64,000 bases of DNA from Streptomyces sp. NRRL S-1022. Its GTDB lineage: Bacteria; Actinomycetota; Actinomycetes; Streptomycetales; Streptomycetaceae. Location of the stretch: NCBI RefSeq assembly GCF_000720135.1, contig NZ_JOIU01000009.1, forward strand, positions 62,001 through 126,000, written 5' to 3'. A model generated the notes under the pieces. It was not told where the DNA came from. It saw only the letters and a list, made by a program, of their open reading frames with translations, and ran no database searches. A program made the translations under genes and the position numbers. Positions 36,880 to 45,070 of the stretch are shown piece after piece. Position 1 is the first letter of the stretch. Each line of letters opens with the position of its first letter.

Positions 36880-37536
36880 TCAGAGGACGGGGTCGACGCG
36901 GATGAACCGGTTGTCGTAGCCGACCGTGTTGGTGCCCGAGGAGGGCACGGAGGACCAGTACGTCGGGGTGGCCGAGTACGCCGTGCCCGGGGTGAGACCG
37001 GTGACCACGAACTGGCTCGACGCGGAGACGCGGTCGGTGTTGAAGACCGAGCAGGCGCGGTCGATGGAGGACGCCAGGAACACCGAGTTGTCCGAGAGCT
37101 TCTTCACGGTCGCGCCCATGAAGCCGGACGCGGCCATGGAGCAGTTGATCCAGGCGCCCACCGTGATGATCACCTTGCCGCTGGGCGGGGCGGTGAACGC
37201 GCCCACCAGCGGGTCGCCGGTCGCGCCCGAGAGGGTCTCGGCCGGGGTGGTCGAGGTGGTCGTACCGGCGTCGTTGTTGTAGAGGAACACCGGCGTCGCC
37301 GCCACCGGCAGCCAGGCCGTGCCGGTGTAGTACGTCAGCTGGCCGGGGCTGGACAGCCAGGCGACCATGCCGGCGGCCGGGGTGGTGACGGCCGCGTCGC
37401 GGGCGGCGGCGGTCGCGTAGCGCAGGATCGTGCGGGCGTCGAGGGTCTCGGCGAGGCTCTGCAGGTGCTGGGGCAGGTTCGCCGGGTCGGTGGGCTGGGG
37501 GTAGGGGATGCCGCTGAGCGGGGTGTAGGCGGTCAT
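36880..37536 (-). CDS. Tail fibre-like protein A (variable C-terminus)
   Basis: 218 residues. The first about 75 (MTAYTPLSGIPYPQPTDPAN ... YYTGTAWLP) are nearly the same as in the protein at 44378-45028, while the C-terminal about 140 residues, a Thr/Ser-rich beta-type domain ending VGYDNRFIRVDPVL, are unrelated to that paralogue. A conserved base with a variable tip is the design of receptor-binding fibres. ATG at 37536 overlaps the stop of the acidic protein gene (ATGA). Position after the tip-protein gene supports a distal fibre role. Confidence 0.72.
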   Translation of the reverse strand: MTAYTPLSGIPYPQPTDPANLPQHLQSLAETLDARTILRYATAAARDAAVTTPAAGMVAWLSSPGQLTYYTGTAWLPVAATPVFLYNNDAGTTTSTTPAETLSGATGDPLVGAFTAPPSGKVIITVGAWINCSMAASGFMGATVKKLSDNSVFLASSIDRACSVFNTDRVSASSQFVVTGLTPGTAYSATPTYWSSVPSSGTNTVGYDNRFIRVDPVL

Positions 37537-37784
37537 ACGGGGCTCGGCTCCTCACTGAGGTCGGGGTCGGACGGGTCCCCGTCCGGCGGTGGGGCGGGTA
37601 CGGACGGGGCGGGGCCCGGCTCCGCTTCGGCGAGCACGGCGCCCTCGTCGGTCTCCGGTGGCGCGGGCGGCTCCTCGGGCGGCAGCTGCGTGACGGTGAC
37701 CTCGACGGGCGTCAGGATCACGACCGGGTCGCCGGGGGTGTCGTCCAAGGCGGGCGGCACCTGGTCCACGGTGGTCTCAGACAC
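37533..37784 (-). CDS. Small acidic Pro-rich protein of the tail module
   Basis: 83 residues, almost entirely Pro, Glu, Asp and Val (VTQLPPEEPPAPPETDEGAV), without a predicted fold. It overlaps the tail-tip gene by 8 bp upstream and the fibre gene by ATGA downstream, so it is translated as part of the block. Perhaps a linker or chaperone; not recognised. Confidence 0.72.
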   Translation of the reverse strand: MSETTVDQVPPALDDTPGDPVVILTPVEVTVTQLPPEEPPAPPETDEGAVLAEAEPGPAPSVPAPPPDGDPSDPDLSEEPSPV

Positions 37785-40188
37785 GTGCTCCCTCCTTGAC
37801 CGCGGCCCAGGTCAGACCGGACGCGGTGAGATCGGACAGCTTCGGGTAGGCGGCGGTGACCGCCGCGTACGTCACCGAGGGCACCGGCGCCGGGCTGCTC
37901 GGCGCGTCCGGGGTCAGCCCGGAGTCGGCCGGCAGGGCGCCCGGGTCGACCCCGCGCAGGGTCAGGGTCTGCTGGACGCCGCCGTCGGCGGTGGCCGCGG
38001 TGCGGATGCCGACGACCCAGGCGAGGGTGTCGAGGGCGGCACCGGTGCCGTCGACGACGCGGACGACGTCCCCGAGCTGGATGCGCGGGTCGTACAGCAC
38101 GTCGACGTCACCGATGACCGGTACGGGCAGCACGCCCGCGTTGCGCATCGCCTTCGCCAGGGCCGCGGCGGAGGCGGCGTCCTGCATCCAGTCGGTGCTG
38201 TCGGCGGTGTACTCCTGCCGGCCGTAGTACTTCTCGCTCGCGACGCCGTTCGGGTCGTTCGCCGGGTCGTCCAGCATGGCGACCGCCACCCGGTCGACGG
38301 CGTCGGACTTCGGCTTGAGCGTGACCAGGACGAGGGACGGCTTTCCGTCGGTGGTGACGGTGTAGAGCGTCCGGGTGTCGCGGTTGGTGTACCGGACGAC
38401 CAGGTATCCGTCCTCCCGGCGGATGAGCATGTCCACCATGCCCTTGACGGCGGTGCCGCCCGTCGGCGCCGTGCCGAAGCGGACGTTGCTGCCGCCGGTG
38501 ATGCCGGAGTCGTCGTCGGTGGTGGGCGGACTGATGTCGTACTCGTCGTTCGACAACAGGTACTTGACCGTGGTCGTCGAGCGGGCCGGCAGGGCGCGGA
38601 CCACGCTGTCCTGGGTCCGCACGCCCGTGTCGTACCCGGCGCCCCGCCAGTCCCGGTACGGCTGCACGCAGTAGTTGCGGCAGGCGTCGATCTCCTCGGT
38701 GGCGGTCAGCGAGGCGATCTCCCGGGTGCTGGTGAGGGTGAGGTCGGGGGTGGTGGGCCGGGTGGCGAACCGGGTGTGGTTGCGCCACCGGAACACGCCC
38801 CGCTCGTCGATCTCGGCCGTGGACATGCTGGCCTTGGCGATCTGCGAGAGCACCTCCCACTGGGAGCCGCTGACCCGGGGCAGCGCGTACAACGGCAGGA
38901 CCACGTCGTCCAGTTCGACGCTCTTCGTCCACGCCCAGGTGCCGGTGTGCGCGAACTCCGCTGTCGTCGGCATCGCCGGCAGCCCGCTGGTGACCTGCAG
39001 GCACTCGGCGGGCAGGTCGGTGAAGAGGGACACCTGGTACAGCTCGGAGGCGTACTGCAGGGCTTCCGCGTTGGAGAAGGTCGCCTCGCCGCCGAGGAGC
39101 TGGGAGCCGTCCGGCGCGGTGAGCCGGGGCTGCACGGTCGGATGGACGCTGGTGGTGCCGTTCGCGGTGTCGACCCAGAAGCCGAGGTGCCAGGCGCCCC
39201 GCTGGTTGAGCGCGGGCCAGGTCCACTGGAAGTACCAGACGGAGTCGAGGTCGTTGGAGACGATGCGCACCCAGCGCTCGGCGAAGTTCACGATGAGCTT
39301 CAGGAAGCCGACGTCCGAGCCGTTGCGGTTCAGGTCCAGCTGGAGGACGACCTTGTCGCCGTTGCCGATCCCGTCGTCGCCGCTGTCACTGTCGTAGCGG
39401 ACGGAGTTGTCGACCCACACCTCGGCGAACAGCTTGCTGCCGGGGACGGTGACCCGGCTGCGCGGGAACCAGGTCGCCTTCAATTGCGACTGCTTGGGCA
39501 CCAGCGCCATCTCGTGCGGGGCCCCCACCCGGCTGAAGGTGTACGTCTCCGGGTCGGGCAGGACCTCCGGCTGGCCGTAGGGGGTGCTGAACCCGCCGTG
39601 CAGGGAGGCGTACACCAGGGTCAGCGGCTTGCCGTCGGCGAAGTCCGGGTAACGGGGCGGCGGGCAGGCGTACAGGCCGCCCTGACGCAGCAGTTCGGAC
39701 ACGCACCAGGTGGCCGAGGAGACGGGGCGGTTCCAGTAGAAACCGGCGTACGGCTTCGGCAGCCAGGCCGGGCCGCGCAGCCGCTCCGCCCCGTCGAGCG
39801 CGGTGATCTGGACGGCGTCACCGCCGGAGGCGGCGGAACGGGAGCGGACCGTGCCGCGGAACGCGGGCAGTGTGGCGCCACCGACCCCGCCCTCGTGGAC
39901 CACGGACTGTCCGGGCCGCACGACGTCGCCGGTGGCCCGGTCGGCCCACGGCGAGTACAGCTCCGGGGCCGTCCGCCCGCCCGCGCCGGACAGCTGCAGC
40001 TGCAACTGGGCGGCGGAGGAGCCGGAGAAGGCGCGCATCGCGGCCGGCAGGTCGGTGGCGTACGACCGCTCCAGCTGCCAGGACTGCACCTGCGCGGAGA
40101 CGTCCTTGCCGCCGAGCCGGGTGCGGTGCCGGGTGGTCCGCTCGCCGGCGGACAGGGCGGCGGCGGTGGTGTCGTCAGCCCGCTGCAC
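37777..40188 (-). CDS. Tail tip / tail-associated protein
   Basis: 803 residues, the largest protein of the module. The N-terminal part (TRHRTRLGGKDVSAQVQSWQ) and the PKPYAGFYWN segment resemble siphophage tail-tip (Tal/gp37-like) proteins. A central jelly-roll-like region (HLGFWVDTANGTTSVHPTVQ) suggests a carbohydrate-binding insert. A C-terminal beta-rich region (IGDVDVLYDPRIQLGDVVRV) is typical of baseplate hub proteins. The GTG at 40188 overlaps the distal-tail gene stop by 14 bp. It follows the distal tail gene, the usual order tape measure - Dit - Tal. Confidence 0.78.
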   Translation of the reverse strand: MQRADDTTAAALSAGERTTRHRTRLGGKDVSAQVQSWQLERSYATDLPAAMRAFSGSSAAQLQLQLSGAGGRTAPELYSPWADRATGDVVRPGQSVVHEGGVGGATLPAFRGTVRSRSAASGGDAVQITALDGAERLRGPAWLPKPYAGFYWNRPVSSATWCVSELLRQGGLYACPPPRYPDFADGKPLTLVYASLHGGFSTPYGQPEVLPDPETYTFSRVGAPHEMALVPKQSQLKATWFPRSRVTVPGSKLFAEVWVDNSVRYDSDSGDDGIGNGDKVVLQLDLNRNGSDVGFLKLIVNFAERWVRIVSNDLDSVWYFQWTWPALNQRGAWHLGFWVDTANGTTSVHPTVQPRLTAPDGSQLLGGEATFSNAEALQYASELYQVSLFTDLPAECLQVTSGLPAMPTTAEFAHTGTWAWTKSVELDDVVLPLYALPRVSGSQWEVLSQIAKASMSTAEIDERGVFRWRNHTRFATRPTTPDLTLTSTREIASLTATEEIDACRNYCVQPYRDWRGAGYDTGVRTQDSVVRALPARSTTTVKYLLSNDEYDISPPTTDDDSGITGGSNVRFGTAPTGGTAVKGMVDMLIRREDGYLVVRYTNRDTRTLYTVTTDGKPSLVLVTLKPKSDAVDRVAVAMLDDPANDPNGVASEKYYGRQEYTADSTDWMQDAASAAALAKAMRNAGVLPVPVIGDVDVLYDPRIQLGDVVRVVDGTGAALDTLAWVVGIRTAATADGGVQQTLTLRGVDPGALPADSGLTPDAPSSPAPVPSVTYAAVTAAYPKLSDLTASGLTWAAVKEGARV

Positions 40189-41011
40189 CGGACACCTCCA
40201 CGAGGTCGAGGCCGATGCTGCGGTAGGGCAGCGGGCGGCCCGGGGTGTCGCTGTAGCCGGTGACCGACATCGGCGGCAGGCCGTCGCCGGGGACACCGGC
40301 CTCCGCCGTACCGCCGTACGTGAAGCAGGCACCGGCGAGCGCGTAGGTGCCGGCGGCGCCCGGCTTGGCGGTGGGGGTGGCGTACACGGCGCCCGCCGGG
40401 ACGGCGCCGGTGACGTAGGGACCGGTGGCCGTCGCGGAGGCGAGCCAGCTCCCGTCGGCCTTCTTGAAGTCGATGCCCACGCTCAGCGTGCCGAGCGCGG
40501 CCAGGGCGGCCGGTGCCCGGAAGGACACCTGGAGACCCGGGGAGACGGGGAAGTTGCCGAAGGTGCTGGTGTGGCGCCAGCCAACGGCGCTGTTGGCGTC
40601 GGCGGCGGTGAAGACGAAGGTGCCGGGCGCGGTGGTGCTCTCGGCGACCGTGCCGGTCGTGGAGGTCTTGAACCACTGTGCGAGGCCGGTGATGTCCGTC
40701 GCGCCGGGGACGCCGGTGCCGGCGGCCTGGGACGCGCCGAGCACGTTGCCGGCGGCGGGGTCGACGACGTACACCGGGCCGGGGCCGTCGACGCGGCGGG
40801 CGATGCGGTCCAGGGTGCGCGCGTGCGCCGGGGCGAGCAGGTCCCAGGCCAGCTTCAGCCGGCGGACGGGGGACTGGTTGCGGGTGACGGTGACCCGGCC
40901 GCCGAGCGACTTGAACTCGGTGACGCCGAGGTCGGCGCTGCGGTCGAAGGACTTGGCGGCCTGGTCGATCTCCGTCATGGCGCCGGGCGGGCCGATCCAG
41001 AGGTTTCCCAT
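40175..41011 (-). CDS. Distal tail-like protein
   Basis: 278 residues. The N-terminus MGNLWIGPPGAMTEIDQAAK and FKSLGGRVTVTRNQSPVRRL match distal-tail (Dit)-like proteins of actinophages. The C-terminal half is a beta-rich lectin-like domain (WRHTSTFGNFPVSPGLQVSF; VGIDFKKADGSWLAS). ATG at 41011 with AGGAGTCCTC. It lies directly after the tape-measure gene. It would form the hub connecting tail tube and tip. Confidence 0.78.
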   Translation of the reverse strand: MGNLWIGPPGAMTEIDQAAKSFDRSADLGVTEFKSLGGRVTVTRNQSPVRRLKLAWDLLAPAHARTLDRIARRVDGPGPVYVVDPAAGNVLGASQAAGTGVPGATDITGLAQWFKTSTTGTVAESTTAPGTFVFTAADANSAVGWRHTSTFGNFPVSPGLQVSFRAPAALAALGTLSVGIDFKKADGSWLASATATGPYVTGAVPAGAVYATPTAKPGAAGTYALAGACFTYGGTAEAGVPGDGLPPMSVTGYSDTPGRPLPYRSIGLDLVEVSGAAG

Positions 41012-41086
41012 GAGGACTCCTGAAGGCATGAAAAAAGGCCGACGGGCGTGAGCCGTCGACCGGAGGCGTACTTCTGCGGGGCGGTG

Positions 41087-42145
41087 CTACCGCCGGGACA
41101 GCTGCCGCTGCCCGAGGAACACGGCGCGGGCGATCTCCTGCGAGTCGACCCGGACGACGACGGGCCGGTCGGCCAGCCGCTCCACCGCGGCGGCGAGGGT
41201 GCGCAGACCGCCGCCGTGCCCGAGCATCCGCTCCAGCTTGGACAGCGGGATGACGGCCTCGTTCTCGCCGGCCTCGCCGAGCAGGGCGAGCGTGCCGCCG
41301 GGGCGGGCCTGGACGACACCGCCGGTGGCCAGGTGCGGGACCGGCACGTGCAGGCGGGGGAAGCCGAAGGAGCGGCCGCCGAACTTCGGCACCCAGTCCG
41401 GGATGCTGATGTGGATCCCGGCGAGCGCGCCGAGCAGGCCGTTCAGGGCGTTGGCGAGGCCGGTCATCGGGGCGAGCATCGCGTTGCCGAGGCCGCGCAG
41501 CAGGGGGCCGGCGTTGTGCACCAGGCCGCCCACGGCGGAGCCGATGGCCTTCATGGCGTACGAGACGCCCTTCTGCAGCAGCTTGGTGATCTTGTCCATG
41601 TTGATGAACTGCGCGATGAGCGGGGTCAGCAGCGTCATCACCAGGCCGAAGGGGTTGGCGGCCATCGCCAGGTTCAGCCCCTTCTGCGCCAGCGAGGCGC
41701 CCTTGAGCCCCTTGCCGAGGCCGCCCATGGACTTCCCGCCCCGGTCGGCGTTCTTCGCGGCCTTGCCGACGGACTTCTCGACGGCGTCCGACTGCTGCTT
41801 GACCCCCTTCAGCTCACCGTGGGCCCCCTTGGCGGCGGCCTTCAGCTTGTCGAAGGACGACTTGAGCTTGTCGGTCCCGGTACGCGCCTTGCCGAGCCCG
41901 CCGTCGGCTCCGCCCGCCGCGGTCTTCATCTTGTCGAGGCCCGTGTGGGTCTGGCCCAGCGCGGACTTGAGCTTCCCGGCGGAGGTGTTGAGCCGGTCCG
42001 AGTTCCCACGCAGCTTGTCCAGCGAGGAGCCACCGGTGGCGGCGGCGGTCTGGAGTCGCCCCACCACGGACACGGTCTGGGTGATCGAGGTACGGAACCT
42101 CGCGAGCGATCCGGAGGCACTGATCGCGCTCTGTGCCAGTGACAT
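41087..42145 (-). CDS. Short tape-measure protein
   Basis: 352 residues. A long helical, Lys/Ala/Ser/Gly-rich region (about 30-140) with many short heptads (SAGKLKSALGQ, GTDKLKSSFDKLKAAA), then a hydrophobic stretch (AMAANPFGLVMTLLTPLIAQ, about 165-190) and a C-terminal segment (HLATGGVVQARPGGTLALLG and AVIPLSKLERML) typical of phage tape measures. Most siphophage tape measures exceed 700 residues; at about 0.15 nm per residue this one predicts a tail near 50 nm (rule of thumb). ATG at 42145 with GAAGGAG. Confidence 0.82.
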   Translation of the reverse strand: MSLAQSAISASGSLARFRTSITQTVSVVGRLQTAAATGGSSLDKLRGNSDRLNTSAGKLKSALGQTHTGLDKMKTAAGGADGGLGKARTGTDKLKSSFDKLKAAAKGAHGELKGVKQQSDAVEKSVGKAAKNADRGGKSMGGLGKGLKGASLAQKGLNLAMAANPFGLVMTLLTPLIAQFINMDKITKLLQKGVSYAMKAIGSAVGGLVHNAGPLLRGLGNAMLAPMTGLANALNGLLGALAGIHISIPDWVPKFGGRSFGFPRLHVPVPHLATGGVVQARPGGTLALLGEAGENEAVIPLSKLERMLGHGGGLRTLAAAVERLADRPVVVRVDSQEIARAVFLGQRQLSRR

Positions 42146-42160
42146 GGTTACTCCTTCGGG

Positions 42161-42697
42161 TCAGGCGATCTGGCGCGCGGCCGTACGGACGTCTTTGGTG
42201 AGTTGGATCAGGGACTTGGACAACGCAATGGACTCTTTCTGCAGGTTCCTCACGCGTTCGATGTCGATCGTCGTGATGGGGACCTCGAGTGCGTCCTGGT
42301 TTCGTGCACGCTTGCGCGGGATTCCCCGCTCATCCCTTTCATAGCCGCGCTTCTTGAGAACGGCAGTGATAAACGCGTCCTTGTCGAAGAAATTAGTGAT
42401 CAGGAATCCTGCCACCACCGCTCCGAGAGTGGACCAGGACGCCACTTGACTGACCTTGAAATCCTGAACAGTTTTGACAACTTCATCGAGGCCGAAGCCG
42501 ATGGTCTTCGCCCACTGCTCCAGCTGTGAGGGTTCGTCCTTCTTCTCCTCTTCCTTCTTCTTCCCCTCCTTGTCGATTTTGACGTCCTTGAACTTCTTGT
42601 CGATGTATTCCCGGGAGGCTATGCCGCCTCCCGACTCCAGTTGTTTCTTGATGTCCACGACCTGACTGTGCACTTCGTCGATCGAGTGCTGAGCCAT
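42161..42697 (-). CDS. Coiled-coil protein with one membrane span, low-GC insert in the tail module
   Basis: 178 residues: a Lys/Glu-rich coiled coil (KKFKDVKIDKEGKKKEEEKK, about 30-55), a central hydrophobic segment (STLGAVVAGFLITNFF, about 98-113) and a C-terminal amphipathic helix. The gene is visibly lower in GC than its neighbours, with many A/T-ending codons (for example ACT AAT TTC TTC for TNFF), suggesting foreign origin. It ends 15 bp upstream of the tape-measure ATG on the same strand. It may help tape-measure insertion into a membrane, or be an immunity/cargo protein; unrecognised. ATG at 42697 has GGAGG at good spacing. Confidence 0.75.
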   Translation of the reverse strand: MAQHSIDEVHSQVVDIKKQLESGGGIASREYIDKKFKDVKIDKEGKKKEEEKKDEPSQLEQWAKTIGFGLDEVVKTVQDFKVSQVASWSTLGAVVAGFLITNFFDKDAFITAVLKKRGYERDERGIPRKRARNQDALEVPITTIDIERVRNLQKESIALSKSLIQLTKDVRTAARQIA

Positions 42698-42771
42698 GAT
42701 CACGCCTCCTTGACTGCAGATGTGGCAACTGATATTGAGGGGGGCGGATTGTTGATGTCGGAGGGGGCGAT

Positions 42772-43164
42772 ATGGGCGGGCCGGCGATTCCTGTTGCCGT
42801 TATTGCGGGATTTGTACTCTTCTTCGCGTGGGGGATCTACTGGCGGGGGCGCGCCTTGCGGACGCGCGGGATTCGGACGCGGGCGAGATGTGTGGGGACC
42901 CGGAACGAGAACGGCCGGACCGAGCTGCTGGTGCAGTTCTCCGTCGAGGGAGGTTCCAAGCGGGTCGCGGTGGGTCCGTTCAAGTGGCCTCCGGTCTCGG
43001 TCGGTGGCACGGTCGAGGTGGTCTACGACCCGAAGGACCTGAGCAACGTCCTGATGCCCGACGAGGTCGGGACCGGCCGCGTCGCGCTCCTGCTCACCAT
43101 CGGCTCCAGCCTGCTCCTCCTCTTCTGCGTGCTGGCGATCGTCATCACGTTCGCTACATGGTGA
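42772..43164 (+). CDS. DUF3592-type membrane protein
   Basis: 130 residues: an N-terminal span (VAVIAGFVLFFAWGIYW), a soluble beta domain (TRARCVGTRNENGRTELLVQ ... GGTVEVVYDPKDLSNVLM) and a C-terminal span (ALLLTIGSSLLLLFCVLAIV). The YDPKDLSN phrase is typical of DUF3592. It is transcribed against the surrounding tail genes, divergently from the coiled-coil gene 74 bp away. Behaves like a moron gene: own promoter, opposite strand. Confidence 0.8.
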   Translation: MGGPAIPVAVIAGFVLFFAWGIYWRGRALRTRGIRTRARCVGTRNENGRTELLVQFSVEGGSKRVAVGPFKWPPVSVGGTVEVVYDPKDLSNVLMPDEVGTGRVALLLTIGSSLLLLFCVLAIVITFATW

Positions 43165-43425
43165 TGACGACCGCGACGGCGAGGTGAGGTGATCAGCGCC
43201 CTGCGGTAGATGCGCAGGGCGGTGTCGAGCACGGCGCTGTGCCGGTGTTCGTCGCGTCGCGGATCGGTTCCCGGTCGCGGTGTGTTGTGTGCAACTGCTC
43301 GTTGACGGCGCATCAGGTAATGTCCATCCGCCCGGTCAGGCAGGTGGGCGTGCCGTTCCCGGCCGGGGGCGGCGAGGGGGCGGGGCCGGCCTTCGTGGTG
43401 CGGTCGAGCGTGAGGGCGACCTGGG

Positions 43426-43854
43426 GTGGACGCGAGCGGAAACCGCCGCCAGGAGGCCGAGCTGGCCGAGATCCTGGCGGTACTGCGGCGACTGGTCAAG
43501 GAGTTCGGCGACGAGGGGGACGCCGTGTTCACCGAAGCCGAGGTCGAGCGGAGGGAGTTCGCCGCGTACGCCCATGGCTGGAAAGATGCCCTCGCCTCCC
43601 TGCCCGCGCAGCTGCGCCGGCCCGAACTGACCTTGCTGGAAGGCGGAGAGATCATTCCCTTCCCGGAGCGGCAGGACGTGCCGGAGGAGGGGGAGGGCGC
43701 ATGCGGCGACGGACCGGTCGACGGCGGTGCGGTCACCGCCCCGCCGCGTCCCCGGTTCGCACAGAAGAGCCCCCGGTCGAAGGCGCCGACCATACCGAAG
43801 GTGGAACGCGGAAGGTCCCGGCGGAAGGACCGCCGGGACTTCTTCGATCACTGA
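43426..43854 (+). CDS. Hypothetical protein, paralogue of the convergent neighbour
   Basis: 142 residues. The first half is helical (AELAEILAVLRRLVKEFG), then VERREFAAYAHGWKDAL and later EIIPFPERQDVP; the C-terminus is basic and disordered. The phrases E-x-ERREF-x-AY-x-x-GW-[KR]-D and [IV]-[IL]-PFP recur in the protein encoded convergently at 43859-44269. GTG at 43426 is the likely start. Its promoter may lie in the 43165-43425 gap, where I found no gene. Unknown function. Confidence 0.68.
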   Translation: MDASGNRRQEAELAEILAVLRRLVKEFGDEGDAVFTEAEVERREFAAYAHGWKDALASLPAQLRRPELTLLEGGEIIPFPERQDVPEEGEGACGDGPVDGGAVTAPPRPRFAQKSPRSKAPTIPKVERGRSRRKDRRDFFDH

Positions 43855-43858
43855 GCAC

Positions 43859-44269
43859 TCAGGACAGGTCGTCCGAGGGGTGCGGACGCGCCGTCGGCGG
43901 GCCCGACGGATGCGCGTGCGGGCCGGGCGACCGCGACGCCGGCGGCTGCGGCACGGGCGGCTGCGGGTCCGGCGGCTGCGGCGCCGGTGCGCCCGGGGGC
44001 GTCTGCGGGAACGGCAGGACCTTCGCGCCGTCCGCCGTCCGGGCCGCCGGATCCGTTCCCTCGGCCCGCCGCGCCTCGTGTTCGCCCCGGTCGCGCCAGC
44101 CCTGCCCGTACGCCCGGAACTCCCGCCGTTCGATCTCCGACCGCGTGGTGACCACCAGGTCGGGAGGGAGGGGGCGCCCCCGCAGGCGTTCGGCCAGCGT
44201 GCGCCGCAGCTCGCCCGTTGCCTCGACGTAGTCGATCCCGCCCGGCCCCGCGCCCTCGTTCTTCGTCAC
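43859..44269 (-). CDS. Hypothetical protein, paralogue of the convergent neighbour
   Basis: 136 residues from the GTG at 44269 (an in-frame GTG at 44311 is possible). Contains RSEIERREFRAYGQGWRD near residue 45 and KVLPFPQ near 83, shared with the protein at 43426-43854; the C-terminus is a Pro/Gln/Gly-rich repeat (PQPPDPQPPVPQPP). The two genes converge with 4 bp between their stops. Follows the fibre-like gene on the same strand. Unknown role, perhaps a fibre-assembly or immunity partner; this is inference. Confidence 0.65.
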   Translation of the reverse strand: MTKNEGAGPGGIDYVEATGELRRTLAERLRGRPLPPDLVVTTRSEIERREFRAYGQGWRDRGEHEARRAEGTDPAARTADGAKVLPFPQTPPGAPAPQPPDPQPPVPQPPASRSPGPHAHPSGPPTARPHPSDDLS

Positions 44270-44377
44270 TCGGCCCCATCCCTCCGCACCGCTCTCCCCG
44301 TGATCGAACACATGAGCGATTACCCATCGAGAATACCCGACACCCTCCTGATGCCGACCGGAAAACAGGGGGGCGCT

Positions 44378-45028
44378 TCAGGCCACCTCGTACGTGCCGC
44401 CGATCCGGATGACGTTGCCGCTCGCGAAGGCCGTGCCGAACACACCCCCGCTGCCGATCTGCCCGATCCCGGAAGCGGACGCCGAGGCCGGACCCCACAG
44501 CGTGTACGACGTCGCGCCCGTCGACGCGCCCGGCTGGGCGACGAGGACCGCACGGTTGCCGGGCACGGTCGCCATGCCGTGGAACTGCGGCAGGCCGCCC
44601 AGCGCCCCGGCGGTGACCGGAAGGCCGAAGCTGTAGAAGCCGCTCCCGTACGCCGTCGTCGAGCCGAAGGTGACCAGCGTGGTGAAGTGGCACACCTTGC
44701 CCACCACCGCGTACTTGCCGGTCAGCGTGCCGTTCCCGATCGCGGGCGCGGTCGTCGTCGCCGTCCAGGCGGGGGTGTACGTGTTCCACGCGCCGAGCGC
44801 GATCCACGCCGAACCCGTGTAGTAGCTGAGCGTCCCGGGGGTGGTCAGCCAGGCGACCATGCCGGCCGCCGGGACGGTGACCGCCGCGTCCCGGTCGGCG
44901 GCGGTGGCGTACCGCAGGACCGTCCGCCCGTCGATGCCCTCGGCCAGGGACTGCAGGTGCAGCGGCAGGTTCGCGGGATCGGCGGGCTGGGGATAGGGGA
45001 GTGCGTTGAGGGGGGTGTAACTCGTCAT
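44378..45028 (-). CDS. Tail fibre-like protein B (variable C-terminus)
   Basis: 216 residues. The N-terminal about 75 residues (MTSYTPLNALPYPQPADPAN ... YYTGSAWIAL) match fibre-like protein A almost position for position. From about residue 80 a different C-terminal beta domain follows (NTYTPAWTATTTAPAIGNGT ... IRIGGTYEVA), of the kind seen in phage fibre/collar C-terminal domains. ATG at 45028. It is placed between the chaperone genes and the tape measure, an unusual location for a fibre gene. Confidence 0.72.
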   Translation of the reverse strand: MTSYTPLNALPYPQPADPANLPLHLQSLAEGIDGRTVLRYATAADRDAAVTVPAAGMVAWLTTPGTLSYYTGSAWIALGAWNTYTPAWTATTTAPAIGNGTLTGKYAVVGKVCHFTTLVTFGSTTAYGSGFYSFGLPVTAGALGGLPQFHGMATVPGNRAVLVAQPGASTGATSYTLWGPASASASGIGQIGSGGVFGTAFASGNVIRIGGTYEVA

Positions 45029-45070
45029 GGGTCATCGCTCCCTGACTACGACAAGGGGAACCGAGGGGGA

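Noticed and set aside
36763..40263. 1166-residue plus-strand frame across the tail genes
   Set aside because: Gly/Val/Arg-rich shadow of the minus-strand fibre and tip genes, which have motifs, overlaps and ribosome sites.
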